Source: Malurus cyaneus samueli (taxonomy: Eukaryota > Chordata > Aves > Passeriformes > Maluridae). From it: DNA of 64,000 nucleotides. The first letter of the stretch is position 1. Every line of letters starts with the position of its first letter. The position numbers were made by a program, and so were the translations under genes. The stretch is from positions 37,696,387 to 37,760,386 of the forward strand of contig CM019218.1 of NCBI GenBank assembly GCA_009741485.1, given 5' to 3'. Under the pieces are notes generated by a model. The model was not told the origin of the DNA. It did not search any database and saw only the letters and a program-made list of their open reading frames with translations. This document shows, piece after piece, positions 25,701-37,506 of the stretch.

Positions 25701-28700
25701 GAAGAAACACAGTCTTACGTAGAACTGCAATGAAACTGGTTTTGTCGGCCAGAATCCATATTCCAAACCCCAGGATCACAGCACCCAGAATCTGAAAGAG
25801 CAAGAACAAAACATACACGGTTTTGTGTAAGTTATAAGCTTAGACAAATAAGAGAAGGCAGTCACTATTATCCACATCTCAGACTAAAAACAATCATTCT
25901 TTTGCTGCTCCCACCCATCTCCCCCACGGTACTCCTCCCAGAGTAAACAGGATTACCACAACTCCAGGAAGAATGCCTCAGCCAACTGCACAGGAGCCTC
26001 AGGATCTCCCTGGCAGTCTTTCACACAGTATTTTAATAGTACACAATATTGTACTATTAAACATAGGAGGACCTTCAAAACATTCTGCGGAAGAGACACC
26101 CTGCTGCTAGAACATTGTTGTCAGAAGCAAAAGGTAAGAGCATTGCTTCTATGAAGAGCTGAGGAAAGACAAACACATATGATTTTAAATATTTCTTTTA
26201 ATAGAGAAACCCATGACTCTAAGGGCCAGGCTGGAAAATAACTGATAAAGGATTAGATATCTGGCAGCTGGAACCTATCCAGGCAGGAAATCTTTGGCTC
26301 TTTTACAATGTTATGGCCTCAAAGACAAAAAGCCAGCAGCAGGTTCCCTTGAGCAAAGTGATTCACCCCTTCCAAAGCCAAGCTTAGGCATTTCATCTTG
26401 GCCTCTACTTAATGCCAGAATACCTCAGCACCCCCAAGACAACACAGCTGAGCCCCAAAAGAGTCAAGAGTTATGAAACACTAACCGTGGCCTCTGCCTT
26501 GCGCACCACAGTCTAATCTAGGGCAAGGATTAGTAGAGCAATGTGTCCCTGTGAGGACTCAGCTGAATCCACACACTGAATTCACTAGTCAAGCAATGCA
26601 CATGGTTTCCCATCTCACTCTGAAAGATGGGGGGAAGCTTGCTCTGTTTTAGCTTTCAAGTATCAGCAAGTCTGCAGGTTTGATAGGAAGCTTGTGCTGT
26701 TCAGCCAACTAGGACTGGAAAACATTTGTGCATACATTTAAAACAGGCTTTGAAGAAACAAGGAGCGGACAAGAACTGCAAGTGAGATGCTTCCAGAGGA
26801 CATGGACTGCAAGCAGCTGTTCTTACATCAGCAGGATTTCAAGATAGGAAGATGTGAAATAAACTGACAGGGCTAAAGAGAGATTGCAATTCTGTGCACC
26901 ATTATATAATGTCCTAACACTTGGGAGACAAGGAAAATGCCAAACCACCACCTGAAGCAAGCTGGCAGAGAGCATTGTATGGACAGGCACCGGCCCCACA
27001 ATTTCAAAGTTTACACTGGGCTTCAGCTCCTCATACAAAGAAGCTTTTCTGAACAAAGATAAAGCCATGGTCTGAAATAAGCTGCTTGCAAGCTTTCCTG
27101 TCTTGGCAGAAGGTGCAACATGTAGTTAGCTCTGGGGACAGCATTAGAAAGTCATCAAGCAAGTTCCCACCTATGAAGAGCATACTGACTCAGCTTCAGA
27201 AAGCATGTAGCTGCTGTAAAAAAAGAATTCCCCTTTGCCTTATGTCCCAACATGCTGCACTGCAATGCTCAGCCTGCTGATCAAGCTAGAAAGGCCCCTT
27301 GAACATGAAACAGCTGGGACACCTAAAAAATTCCTCTCAAACTTGGTAGTATCAAGAACTGCTGAACTGAAAATTTAAGGCAGTCTCACATTTAAACTAT
27401 ACTTTTAATAAACATTTGTCTTAATAAAGATGCAAACCAGGCTGTAAGTGACATCCCTTTTGGTTCAGTGACCCTGAAATGTCACCTAGGTTTTGCTGTT
27501 GCTGACAAAACACAGAAGGGCTGCTGAGCCCTGAGAGTTTCAGGGAAGTTATTTGTTATGAGGTGCTCAGATATCCAAGGCCTGTTTTCACTCTGATCTT
27601 TGCTCCAGTCCACAACTTGTGCATTTGCCAGGACTTGCTGTGGAAAACATTGCAAGGGGAAGGCAGGGAGACAACAAGTGCAGGGAGAAAACACTGTTCC
27701 ATTAACAACAGCACATTTACTTCCTAGTAAATAGGATATACTAGGATAGTATCTCTGCTCAGCATCTTCAGGAGCTTGCATCACATAGCAAGGCTGTTTC
27801 TGCCACTGGCTTGGCTTCAGACCCTCCATAGAAGAAATCACACCTGCTTTCCATGGAATTCCAATCCTCTGCTTTGCTCCTGTAAACTCCTGAAGTGGGG
27901 AACAGATGTCTCCCCTCCTCCTTGGGGGAGGTGGAGGTTTCACTCCCCATTTCATCAAAATCTCCTTCCACACCCAAGCCAGAAGGATGCAGATCCCTCA
28001 AGACAGGGTCAGCAGTTTCCCACAGAGAGCTAGTCGAGAGGGGCTTGGAAAAACTAAGCTGTGATGGAGCTGACACAACTTTCTGGAAAGAGCAGCTGGG
28101 GGTTCCCAGCTGTCCTTCCCCAGCACTGCTTCCCTACATGCTCAGACTGTGTGACACAACAGTGAGCCTGGCACAGGGGCCAAAAGAAAGGCTCTAAAAC
28201 CCCTGGCTTTGCTTGAGGTGGTATCCCTCCACTGCATTTACACAAGGGTTAGAAGTAGGACAGACAGTTATATATTCCAAACAAACAGCTTCCAGAGGCT
28301 GTTAAACTTGTCTCTCAGAGCTGTTTTCCCTTTAAGGGGAAGCATGTGCTGCAGCACGTGTCTGCTAGCCAAGAAGGTAGACATTTTAAATTCTGATTAG
28401 GAAAACTAAGGCTATGCTCCAAGCTTATGGTTCTGGTACCCTTCCTAGCAAGCAGGCAGGCAGTCCAAGTAACCTTCTTCCCTTTAATCAAAGCAGGTCA
28501 AACCCTTCCCTGAAGTAAGGCTCTGAGACTGCAAAATACCACCGAGTCCCTGAACTACTTCAGCTGTAGCAAGTGACCTTCTCACAGACCTCGAGCTGTA
28601 GAGGATTGCTATTTCAAAGACTAACTTCTAAAAAGAGTCACCAGCATGTCTTGAAAGTCTTCAATCACCAGGAAGGCTGAAGAACACACTTCAGACAGCA

Positions 28701-30385
28701 AGGGCTGGCCTGCACAGGGTGCAATCACTCAGCTCAAGGTCCAGAGCAGACCAGGGGCTCCATCAGCAGCGTTAGTGCTCACCTTTGCACAAGCACTGTC
28801 CTAACCAAACTCAGCAACTTGAGGAAACCAGCACAAGGCCTGCATGAACACTGACAGTGTTGTAGAGTACTGTAGTATTTCAGGCTGTCATCTCCCCCCT
28901 CTCCTCACATGCTAGGCTGGCTTTCTTGAAGAGAACTTCCCCTACACAGAGAATAGTTAATGAACTCAGACTCAGGTTTGGGCATAAAGGAGAACTAGAC
29001 TGTGCCCAGATGCTGGGTTTCAGCAAGACTCAAACACTGTCTTAACAAAGACAGCTCTGCTTTTCAGGGTAGATTGGTGTTTATGTGCTGTTTAAATTTT
29101 ATCACTTCAAGAGAGGAGATAGCCTGGGTACTGATGTCTGCAGAGTACTCATAAGAAGACAGGCCTGGCTTCAGATGATTTTTCCTATCTTTAAAGTGGT
29201 TTAAATCATACTCTGAAAGACCAAGCAGCACTTGAAAAAACCTCTCCTCTCCCCTCCTTCCCAAAACCCTTCCCCATGGATGCTCTGAGCTCCCCTGACT
29301 TCGGGCCATTAGACCACAGCTAACAGCTAGATCACTACTCTTAGGATGGGAGCAAAACACAGAGAGCAAAGAGCAAGCACAGTAAGCCAAGGGAAACCAG
29401 ATGCAGATGAGCCTCAAGTTCATCCCATGTGCTACCAGCACCGTGCAGCTCTGCAGGAAGCAGGGACAGAGACCAGAAAGCAGTGCTCACCTTATCACAA
29501 TTCACTTCCCTCCCTTCCTCTCCCAGCCTGACCCTTCCTTTTCCTCATACAATGCACAAAGGATAACCATATCAGGCTATTTTATTGCTGACATGTGGAA
29601 AGCTGAGATCTTACACTTCCCCACTGCACCATTCCACTGCAAGTAGGCATCAGCAACAGTGCCATCATCAGCCACAGGACACACAATACCATGTGTGTGG
29701 CCCTCCCAGACCCAACCTCTACCAAAAGAAGCTCATCTTTTGCTAAGCCTCACACTTGGAATTAACTGCACCCAGTGGGCTGTTTTATTTCCCCAGATGA
29801 GCCTGTCCCAATCTTCCCCACCTCCCAATTCCATTTCCAACAGGAGACTTGGACTAATTCATCTTGCTACAAATCAAAACCAGCCGCTGGGACTCAAACA
29901 AAATTAGAGTTGTTCTTTGAAGCCTGCCTGGCCTATTTAGGAGGGCACTGCCATTGCTTGGCAGGTTCTGTAGCTTTGCTGCTCAGGGACAGTTCAGCTG
30001 CTGCTCCAGATGTGTCAGAGAAAGTAGTTACAACTACTCTCCTTCCAGAAAGAACCCGTAACTCCTGTTTTCCCTTCCCACTGCAGGAAGGGAACTGTGT
30101 GCAGGTGGGTACCAGGAGTGGAGCTGTTTGGCATGCCTGAGACACCACAGCAGCTCTGACATCCCTCAACTTCAGGGGTTCCCTCCTTCCACTCAAAACT
30201 GTGGCCATTTTATTACTGAACACACTGGGCCAACATCTAGAAAAAAAACAAAACCAAAACACTTTCCAGACAATTTTGGTCCAGGCCTTCCTTCCTACTC
30301 CACAGATGCTCACAGTACTTACAAGGAACAGGAGATTGAAAAGGAAGAGGAAATACTTGGTGACTTTTAGGCAGCCAGACCCCAT
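13716..30385 (-). CDS. CD82: CD82 antigen (KAI1), tetraspanin; eight coding exons joined
   Basis: CD82 is a plasma-membrane and endosomal tetraspanin. It organises integrins, other tetraspanins and receptors into microdomains, and is known in mammals as a metastasis suppressor (KAI1). Eight exons join into 266 codons against 267 in human, and the match to human CD82 is unmistakable ([17 protein letters not shown] start, [25 protein letters not shown] tail). Membrane segments lie at about 12-33, 57-76, 88-108 and 227-251. Buried polar residues N17, Q99 and E241 are present. The large loop has C152, C153 (CCG), C177, C179 (PCSC), C193 and C215, with sequons at N169, N181 and N200. Cysteines C5, C74 and C83, palmitoylated in human CD82, are kept. 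The cysteine matching human C251 is Ser250, and the C-terminal Tyr is Ser266. The Y260-T-K-V263 motif keeps the YxxPhi sorting pattern. Start choice: strong context (A at -3, G at +4) and homology. All introns are GT-AG. Confidence 0.97.
13794..14284 (-). other. CD82: CD82 intron between coding exons 7 and 8
   Basis: A 491-bp GT-AG intron in phase 0. It contains a 26-bp perfect palindrome at 14063-14088, listed separately. Nothing else is recognised. Confidence 0.9.
14063..14088. repeat. 26-bp perfect palindrome with no spacer
   Basis: The sequence is centred on TTCTAGAA and reads the same on both strands for 26 bases (outer half TCTTGGCAATTCT). One mismatched pair then a further complementary pair lie outside it. 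It could form a cruciform or a dyad for a dimeric DNA-binding protein. The core TTCTAGAA resembles inverted heat-shock-element half sites (TTCnnGAA), and TTGGC...GCCAA resembles widely spaced NF-I half sites. Function is not shown by the sequence. Confidence 0.9.
14285..14368 (-). CDS. CD82: CD82 coding exon 7, residues 214-241
   Basis: Acceptor CTCTACAG, donor GAG|GTAAGT, 84 nt, phase 0 at both ends. It begins [19 protein letters not shown], the last conserved loop cysteine (C215) and the start of membrane segment 4. It ends in E241, the buried acidic residue typical of CD82 segment 4. Confidence 0.96.
14369..14598 (-). other. CD82: CD82 intron between coding exons 6 and 7
   Basis: A 230-bp GT-AG intron in phase 0, the shortest of the gene. 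Nothing further is recognised in it. Confidence 0.93.
14599..14790 (-). CDS. CD82: CD82 coding exon 6, residues 150-213
   Basis: Acceptor TTATTAG, donor CAG|GTGAGT, 192 nt, phase 0 at both ends. It encodes the variable half of the large extracellular loop: IACCGW with the CCG motif, EYPCSC, and C193 in GRGFC. Sequons are NKS (169), NRS (181) and NGT (200). The exon ends TDWPVHEQ, close to human EDWPVYQE. Confidence 0.96.
14791..16416 (-). other. CD82: CD82 intron between coding exons 5 and 6
   Basis: A 1626-bp GT-AG intron in phase 0. A purine-rich run of 12 A lies near 15584. Open frames of up to about 142 codons occur on either strand without recognisable domains. Confidence 0.9.
16417..16527 (-). 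CDS. CD82: CD82 coding exon 5, residues 113-149
   Basis: Acceptor CTTGCCAG, donor CAG|GTGAGT, 111 nt, phase 0. It encodes [26 protein letters not shown], then [11 protein letters not shown], the helical stalk of the large loop. The exon is three codons longer than the human counterpart and lacks the human NSS sequon in this part. Confidence 0.96.
16528..21094 (-). other. CD82: CD82 intron between coding exons 4 and 5
   Basis: A 4567-bp GT-AG intron in phase 0. I see no exon, RNA gene or transposon inside it. A run of nine G lies near 18413-18421. Confidence 0.85.
21095..21169 (-). CDS. CD82: CD82 coding exon 4, residues 88-112
   Basis: Acceptor TTTCCAG, donor ACG|GTAAGT, 75 nt, phase 0 at both ends. 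It encodes [20 protein letters not shown] then FQKET, membrane segment 3 with the conserved Q99. A 25-codon phase-0 cassette can be skipped in frame, which would delete this membrane segment. Confidence 0.96.
21170..22303 (-). other. CD82: CD82 intron between coding exons 3 and 4
   Basis: A 1134-bp GT-AG intron in phase 0. Nothing else is recognised in it. Confidence 0.9.
22304..22428 (-). CDS. CD82: CD82 coding exon 3, residues 46 (part) to 87
   Basis: Acceptor TCCTACAG, donor CTG|GTGAGA, 125 nt. Phase 1 on entry completes Q46. It encodes [18 protein letters not shown], then [20 protein letters not shown]: membrane segment 2 and the small inner loop. It has the cysteines C74 and C83, at the same positions as in human CD82. 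Confidence 0.97.
22429..25718 (-). other. CD82: CD82 intron between coding exons 2 and 3
   Basis: A 3290-bp GT-AG intron in phase 1, the only non-zero phase in the gene. It has a near-tandem duplication AAAAAGTGC at about 24893-24912. No exon or transposon is recognised. Confidence 0.88.
25719..25791 (-). CDS. CD82: CD82 coding exon 2, residues 22-45 plus first base of 46
   Basis: Acceptor CTTTCAG, donor CTAC|GTAAGA, 73 nt. It encodes [20 protein letters not shown] then IAVL: the second half of membrane segment 1 and the small extracellular loop. Phase 0 in, phase 1 out. Confidence 0.96.
25792..30322 (-). other. CD82: CD82 intron between coding exons 1 and 2
   Basis: A 4531-bp GT-AG intron in phase 0. 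It contains a short inverted repeat at 26032-26061. Several C-rich chance open frames of up to 163 codons occur near 27482-28197. No other gene is recognised. Confidence 0.88.
26032..26061. repeat. Inverted repeat, 11-bp arms, 8-bp spacer
   Basis: The arms TTTAATAGTAC and GTACTATTAAA are exact complements around ACAATATT. It is an AT-rich hairpin inside the CD82 intron. No flanking direct repeat is seen, so a transposon origin is not supported. Confidence 0.8.
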
Positions 30386-30404
30386 CTTCTTTCATGTACA
30401 GGAC
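30323..30404 (-). CDS. CD82: CD82 first coding exon, residues 1-21 with 19 nt of 5' UTR
   Basis: An acceptor CCCCTTAG places the exon edge at 30404, and the start codon is at 30385-30383. The donor is CTT|GTAAGT. The coding part gives [20 protein letters not shown] then L, with C5 for palmitoylation and N17 in membrane segment 1. The context AAGATGG is strong. Another ATG at 30395-30393 is out of frame and in weak context (T at -3). Confidence 0.93.
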
Positions 30405-30823
30405 CTAAGGGGAAAGCAGACAGACAAAGAGTTATGTTACAGACAGGTCCTCTGGGCAGCTTCAGAGCAACACCCTTACCCAGTGCTGAGCTCTGGGTCA
30501 CCTGCTGGGTCTCAGAGCACATGCACAGACAGCACAGAATACCAGAGCTGCCTTTTCAGGACAGCAAAACCTCCATCACACTACAATCACTGCTGTCAAG
30601 ATCTCCTAGAGAATGAGACAGAGCCATCAGCAGTTACAGAATAGATTTAATCACAAATACACTACCAATTCCATCACTATTTATATGGACTTTGCAACAA
30701 CTCTAGCTACTACTCTTGGTGGTGAAAAGTGATGCAAGCTACTTCAGTTCCCTGACAGCAGTAAAAGAGATGCACGGATCTCCTGGAGCAACACAGATTA
30801 TCGAAGGCAAGAATCATTATTAA

Positions 30824-31239
30824 GGTACTGGAGCATCTCTCTTATATGGACAGCCTGAGAGAGCTGGGCCTGTTCAGCCTTGAGAAGAGATGACTCAGAG
30901 GGGACCTCATCCATGTCTGTCAGTATCTGAAGGGAGGGTGTCAGAGGATGCACCAGGCTCTGCCCGGTGATGCTGAGCAATAGAACAAGAGGCAATGGGC
31001 AGAAATGGTTGCACAGAAAGTTCCCTCTGAATATGAGGAAGAACTTCCTTGTTGTGCATGTGACCAGGCACCAGAAGAGATTTCCCAGAGATGTGGAGTC
31101 TCCCTCACAGGAGATATTCAAGAACCATCTGGATTGCAATCCTGTGCCATGTGCTCTAGGATAACCCTGCTTGAGCATGGAGTTTGGACCAGATGACCCA
31201 CTGTGGTCCCTTCCAACCTGACCCATTCTGTGGTTCTGT
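30824..31239 (+). mobile_element. CR1 LINE, 3' end (5'-truncated)
   Basis: This follows the well-known avian CR1 3' terminus: TACTGGAGCATCTCTC, the CTGTTCAGCCTTGAGAAGAG block, the AGGACCTCAT-like block, GAAGAACTTCCTTG, AGTTTGGACCAGATGACC, CCCTTCCAACCTGACCC, and the short terminal repeat ATTCTGTGGTTCTGT. It lacks the endonuclease and most of the reverse-transcriptase region, so it is a dead 5'-truncated copy. It lies in the first intron of CD82, antisense to the gene. Confidence 0.93.
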
Positions 31240-34200
31240 CAGCTTTCCTGCTTCTCCTTCCTCCCCAGACTCAGTTATATTTCCTACATAAGCAACAGAG
31301 AACTTTCAAGTTCCTTAAAATCTGCTTTACCAAGCTCCTTGCACCAAACTGACCAAGCCACTTTAGGAATCACCAGCCAGAGGAAGAGCAGTACCAGGCA
31401 GGGGTCACCAGAATGGCCTGGGAACAAACAGCCCCAAGGGAGAGCAAGGTCAGCAGGGTTCCCCGCTGTCAGCCTGGGTGTACGAAGGATCACCGGAGCC
31501 CAGTACGTTCTTTTGTTTCAATCAACGGCTTTTGCTTAATCCTATTAAATATTTAGGTTAACTCGGGAGCTAAACTGGTATGTGGGCCTCATTATAATAA
31601 CTGGCTAGCCTTCCCAACAAGCACTGGTCACCCTCAAGCTACCAGGAGAGAGTACAAGTCTGAACTCTGTGCTGAAGCAGCTCTAACTTCAAGGAATAAT
31701 GCCATGGCTAGAGACTGTGCAAAGCCATCCCCACACAGCACCGAGCAAGATGTTACTGAGATGGGAAAGCAGCACAGATATAAAATGTCAGCCTGCTGTG
31801 CTACAGACTGATCTCAAAAAAAAAATCTCATCTGTATAGCCGTCACTGCACCTAAGGAGCTCTTACTGCACAGCCAGGTGGCAACATCTCAGGGTTTTTT
31901 TTCAGTTAACTCCTCAGGTCAGAGGCCATAAAAGCAGAGGCATCCAATAGTATGTCCTTCAAATGAGCCTATTACAGGAAAAGTCCTATAATAGTTGCTG
32001 GTCCATATGTAGACCAAATATCAAACACACAGCATTCCCATTTTCAGTGCCCCTGGGTGAAGCCATCCGTTACGAGCTGGTTCTGTTCCAGCACAGATAC
32101 ACTGTGCAACAGCTGCATCACTACCAGCCTGGAAAAGTGAATGAAGGCTCTCTGTTAGCAGAACCCCTCCTTTCCTCTGTGGGAGAAATGTTCTCTCAGG
32201 CCATTAATCCTGGAAGGTACCAGCACCTAAGACTGCACTTGGAGAGGATAACTAAGACACAAATTTTCCCATCCAGCTGGCTTGCTTCCTGGTTCCACCA
32301 TGAGCACATTTAATAGCATCACAAACTGGAGCCTGGCAGTCTAACCAGAACAAGAAGGCAGCCAGGTCCCTAAGTGATGCTGAATTTATCTTGGGGAAGG
32401 TTATAAATGCTTTTCTACTCTTTAACCTAGCCAAGAACTAATCTAGGTAACAACCTCCTGCAGAAAGCACTGGACTTCTTAAGACATCTGATCCAAGGTG
32501 CAATCCTCCTGATTTTCAAACTGGTGGGGCAAGTCCCAGTACTCACTAACTTGCTTCCTAGCAGTAAAAGCTGTATGCTGCCTATTTCCAACTCTGCCCA
32601 CACTGTTTTGATAAGCCAGGAAAACAGATTTGCAGAGCTGATAGAGTCTTAAAAAAAGTTATTTCAGCTAATTAAGTAGCAAAGCAAGTTTACTGTGGAA
32701 GAAGATATGCCTGAGGTAACAAGGGTAAAATACTGCTTTTAGCACTCTCCTACTCCTAGCTATTTGTTAAAGATATACCATCTTCAATATTTATTAAAAA
32801 TAAATAAACCAACAACCCCAAAATAAACAACAAACCCCAACTGTGCATTACACCATTATGCACCATTATCTTCTTGCCACAGGGCAATGTATCTCTTTCA
32901 TAGCTCCTAGCCATAAAGTAATTCAAAGTACAGTTTCCAAGTCAGAGAAGAAAAAGTCCTAGGGTTTTGTTTTGAGCTTTTACAATACTTTAGAGCTCCA
33001 CTGAAATATCACAGATTTTCCAATTTTCTGTTCTTTGGAAATTAACTTACTTTTGTTTAGTACATCAATGAAACTCCTCAAAACTCTATCTTCTGAAATT
33101 GCCAGACAGTCACAAGACTAGCAACACTGTCATACAGTAGAAGCAGCAGATCAACAAAATTTGAGATAGGTCAGGTTTGGAAGCAGATGAGCTTGGAGTT
33201 ATCACAACCAGGCATAACCACAGGCCACTCAGCAGCAAAACAAAAGCTGGCTTACATACCATCACTGGTGCTGCAGTCAGAGATGCCCTTTTGCCTTTTG
33301 AAGCTGGTCAAGTTTTCAGCCTTAATGTCATGCAGCAATGCATGAAGAGATTTAATACATGAAGTTTGCAGCTTTCAAATTCCACTGACTGTCCACAATT
33401 ATTTGGATTTTTCTTTCCCTCTCTACTCCTACTGCTTTGACCATTTGAATTTTCATCCCCAAGCAGTGATGCCCACACTTTTCAACAATCCTGCATGTAC
33501 ACACCCAAATTTTCCCTGTCATTCTCCAGATTGATGCTACGGCAGTGCAGATGATTTCATAAGAGACCATCAGCTTGCAGAATGATATTTTCCCAAACCT
33601 CTCATTCCCCATCTTGTACAGATATACAGGATTATTTTTGCAGTTTGTTGCTTTGAGGTGCTACTGCCATAAAAACTTGGTTGCCAACATAGCCTGGTCA
33701 GCTGCTGTGCAGTTGATCTTCCAAGCGCCTTTCTCAGCCCAGGTTCAGTCCCAAGAAGAGAGAAGTAATTCCAGCAAGGCATAAATTGATCCAGAATTCA
33801 TGGGCTCCCAAAGGAAGGAATGGAACAGGTCTGCACAGGCTAGAATGGCATCAGGGGATGGCTTCCTGCCCCCTCCATGACTTCCAGCTCTCAGGTCTGT
33901 CGTGCTCCCAGCAACAGCGACGACAGCAAGACCTGTATGTGGAGCAGGAACACAAAATCCAGGGCATGTGTGCCTGAGGAGATGCAGGCAGTGGTCTGCC
34001 TTGTTAGTGACTGCAGGAGACCCATCACAGCTCAGAGATTAACTTACCCCTGTCACAGGAGCCTGTGAAACTCCCAGCCTCCCTCCTGCACAAGGTGACC
34101 CCAGAGAAGGACAGGTGACATGGGCAGAGTTGAACACCTCTGCCTCCTGACCCCACCATTGGCCACAGAGGCAGGAGGGGGAAAATTAATGCACAGACAT

Positions 34201-36317
34201 TATAACCACATCAGTCAAGGGGCAGAGAGGCTAAGTTAATTTTTAATTGCAATTCTGCTCTCTCCTGTACTGCCTGCACCCAGCAAGCACGGCGTGCTCG
34301 GTGCTCAGTGAAGTTTATGATATTTGGCCCAGGCTAGTGCTGTGCATGCCTGTGCCACGCAGCTCTGCTGGGAAGGGCTCAGCCCTCCTCTGCAGCACCA
34401 CCCTTGTGCTCACTCCACACGTTTCTCCCTGATGAGCTCTGGCAGCTGAAGCACCTCAGCTGCCAAGTTACTGCACAGCACAAATAAGGGGCTCATTTAG
34501 GAGCGCAGTGAAAGAAAAGGAAGAACCACAAAACAAACCAGAGCACAACAGCTGTGGAAATCACCGTCTCAGTAGATTTACAAACAAGTGCAAAGTTCAT
34601 GCAAGCCCTTAAGCACAGCACACATGTTCCCAAGAGCACTGAGCTCTGACACTCGGTACCAATACTCCAACTCAGATAAAAGTGGGTTCACACTGGACTG
34701 CATCTACAGCCTGAAGATGCTGTCCCCTTCTTCCCAAATCATCAGCTAAAGGAAAGGAAATTACTTACAAAGAAGCTGCAGGTTGTCTCTGTGTACTTTG
34801 ACCTTTTGCTCCCACCATCACCCCTCAGGCTCTAGCACCAGGGGACCTAAAACAAAGGCAGATCCTATAGGATGTGCTGCTACCAGCTTCCACCAGGCTA
34901 GGATGAGCTCAAACCAGCACCAGATTTGGCTTTCATGAGTTATTTCCCTTGCCCCCACAAACACCTCGAATGCCCTGCAAGGCTGGCATGCTGGCTCAGT
35001 TCTGCTATCCCTCCTGCCTGCGCAAGGAGAATCTTCCAGTTTGACAGACGCAGAGATGCAGCAGCCAGCACTATGAACTAAGGTTCTGCACCATACCCTA
35101 AGGTTCCTGATCCTTCTTCACACCTGGCACCTGATGTGGCAGGTGGGATCTTTGGATGAAAGTCCAGTTGGTCCACTGAAGCAACCTCCAAAGCAGCCTC
35201 AGCTGATCTCAAGCACTGCAGGTGCTTCTTGACACAAGAAGGCATCTTCCCCACTTACCTAAGTCTTACACATTGCAACAGGTCATTTCCCTCAAGGTTT
35301 TACATGGCTGGGCACTTAAAATATCTAAAGCTCTCTCTGATCTGGTCTCACAACAATCTGGTCTTGTCTTTTCTTCTTCACACTACAACACTGACCAAGG
35401 TTAACTGGGCTCATTTGCAGACAGATTGACCAAGAAATCCTGGAGATGTTGGAGCTCCACTGCTGCACCCAGTTGTGTAACTGGCTCCCTCTGCCCAAAG
35501 CAACTGGCAGGTGCTCCTAGGAAGGGATCAGCATGCTGCCAGTTCCATAAAGATGTTTATCTGCACAGTCATTTCCATGAGATCGAGGCCATTTTGAAGG
35601 CCAGTGCAGTTACTTTTTGCAGCATTATCCCAGCCCAGAAACCAGAACCAGATTAGATGTACAGCTGGATAGAGAAGCCAGAACACTAAAAAAGTTGCTG
35701 ACTAAATGGTCACTTACTACCTCCAAGCCAGATACCCCCACACAGCAGAGACTGGGCAGAAAGCCACGGGGCAGAGGAGGAAACAGGTTGTTTTCTGCAG
35801 GATTGTGAGCCCTTGCACCCCAAAGCATGACTGCTTCTCCATCCATGCACGTGTTGAACAGGCATTTGGCAATCAGAAAGTCTCCTGATCATGACTGATG
35901 AGACAGGACAGCTTCACACAGCAGTACCAGTTAATGAACAATGACAGAGTTACTAAGTCTCCTGTTAACCAGGTACATCACTGCCCTCAGGGCAGGGACT
36001 GCAAGTTACAGCCCCATTAACATACAAAGAATATCCTAAGGAGTTCATCTTGTTGACGTTAATATACAAAGGCCTTGAACTTTCAGTACACCTGGGAGGT
36101 ACATCATGTCTCTGGCATGCAAATAACCACAGAGCCGATGAATGACCCAAGTCTGAATTCACTGAACTTTCCTTTAAGCTTCACTGAGATAATACCAGCT
36201 GTGTAATGACCTTGAAAACATAAACAAGATTATGTTTGTCGTGGAGATTTTCCAAACAGCACCTCTTTAAAAGTTACAATGCAAGGATTGAGGGAGAAGC
36301 TGGATCCTAAAAATCAA

Positions 36318-36365
36318 GGTATATATATTACATATTTTAGATATAGATATATATATTTATATGTG
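36318..36365. repeat. AT-rich low-complexity tract
   Basis: Runs of TATA and ATATAT interrupted by a few C and G. It is simple sequence within the first intron. Confidence 0.8.
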
Positions 36366-37246
36366 TCTCAGTGATACAGCTACAGTTTCTTTGTGAAGGA
36401 AAGTGTCAGCACAAGGTCAAAAACTATTTCTGCATAATACAAATTGTTTACAGAACAAAACAATTATCTTATTCCCTCTAGTACTAGAGACAGTTTCGTC
36501 CTAAGCAGAGCTCAAGCTCGAGGAGATGGTCTGAGGGCTAACCAGAGAGACCAGCACAGCTACATCAGCCTGCAAACTGCAGCATCACACTTAATTGTCA
36601 GCAAACTCAGAACTACCAGCACAGACATGTACAGTGATACCCTAACAGCATCTGCAAGACATCTGCACCACAGAGACTGCAATGTGCATGCAGTCCCTCC
36701 ACATTTGCTGTTCCTGGGGCAAAGGGAGCAGACTAGGCAACAGCTGGCTGCAAGTACTGCAGAAATACCACCAGAAAGTACAGATTTCTCAGGAACAGCT
36801 TCTGCAGAAACTCATCAGCTCAAGCTGCAAAGGTAGATTTGGTGCACCTGGTAAGGCATTAGTAATGGCTGTAATGTACTGTTGTGTGAATTACCTCACT
36901 AGCAACTGTGTCCTCCAGCAAGACCCAGGATTAGAAAGCACCCATAGGACTGCCTGCAATGGCCCAGGTTTTTCAGTATGTTTTATCACAGCGAGCACAC
37001 GCTGTGTATCTTGTAAAAAGGAAATGCGTATTTTAGAAACCTGCTTCTGAAGCTTGACGGGAAATGATCAGATATTTATAAACCACTATCATATGGTTAA
37101 AAAGAAACCAAGCTCACAGCTTGGCAGAGATTTGTATCTGTTTTCATCTCCGTATTTACAAGCTGTGCAATAGGTTTTGAGAACATCTGGACTTCACACT
37201 TCCATTTGGAAGCCAACATTTAAGTAGGTCTTCAGTCCCTACAACT

Positions 37247-37279
37247 GAGAAAGTTCTTTGAAATGGAGAAAGTTCTTTG
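37247..37279. repeat. Short tandem duplication
   Basis: The 14-mer GAGAAAGTTCTTTG occurs at 37247 and again at 37266, 19 bases apart. It looks like a small local slippage duplication. Confidence 0.8.
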
Positions 37280-37466
37280 CTATTTTCAGCCTACACACTC
37301 ATGCTTGCACAGCATGACGGTATTTACAGGACAGCATTTCTCCGATTTAAGCAAAACTTTCCATGCATCAGGACCAGAGATACAACTCTGCCAAAAAAAC
37401 GGGAGGAAAAAACCAACCCCAAACCCCATAAACTGTCCCAGAAGTCATTTGGTTCTCCTCTCCCTC

Positions 37467-37506
37467 AAAAAAGAAAAAAAAAAAAAAGGGAAAAAAAAAA
37501 AAAAGG
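37467..37506. repeat. A-rich tract
   Basis: Two long A runs separated by GGG, within the first intron. On the CD82 transcript this reads as poly-U. There is no evidence of a retroposed gene copy next to it. Confidence 0.85.

Noticed and set aside
27482..27973. 163-codon minus-strand open frame within a CD82 intron
   Set aside because: No domain, no matching acceptor and donor in frame, and a second overlapping frame is open in the same place.
29933..30385. 150-codon uninterrupted frame starting at the CD82 start
   Set aside because: Only the first 21 codons are exonic. After CTT|GTAAGT the frame reads intron and stops matching CD82, which resumes at 25791.
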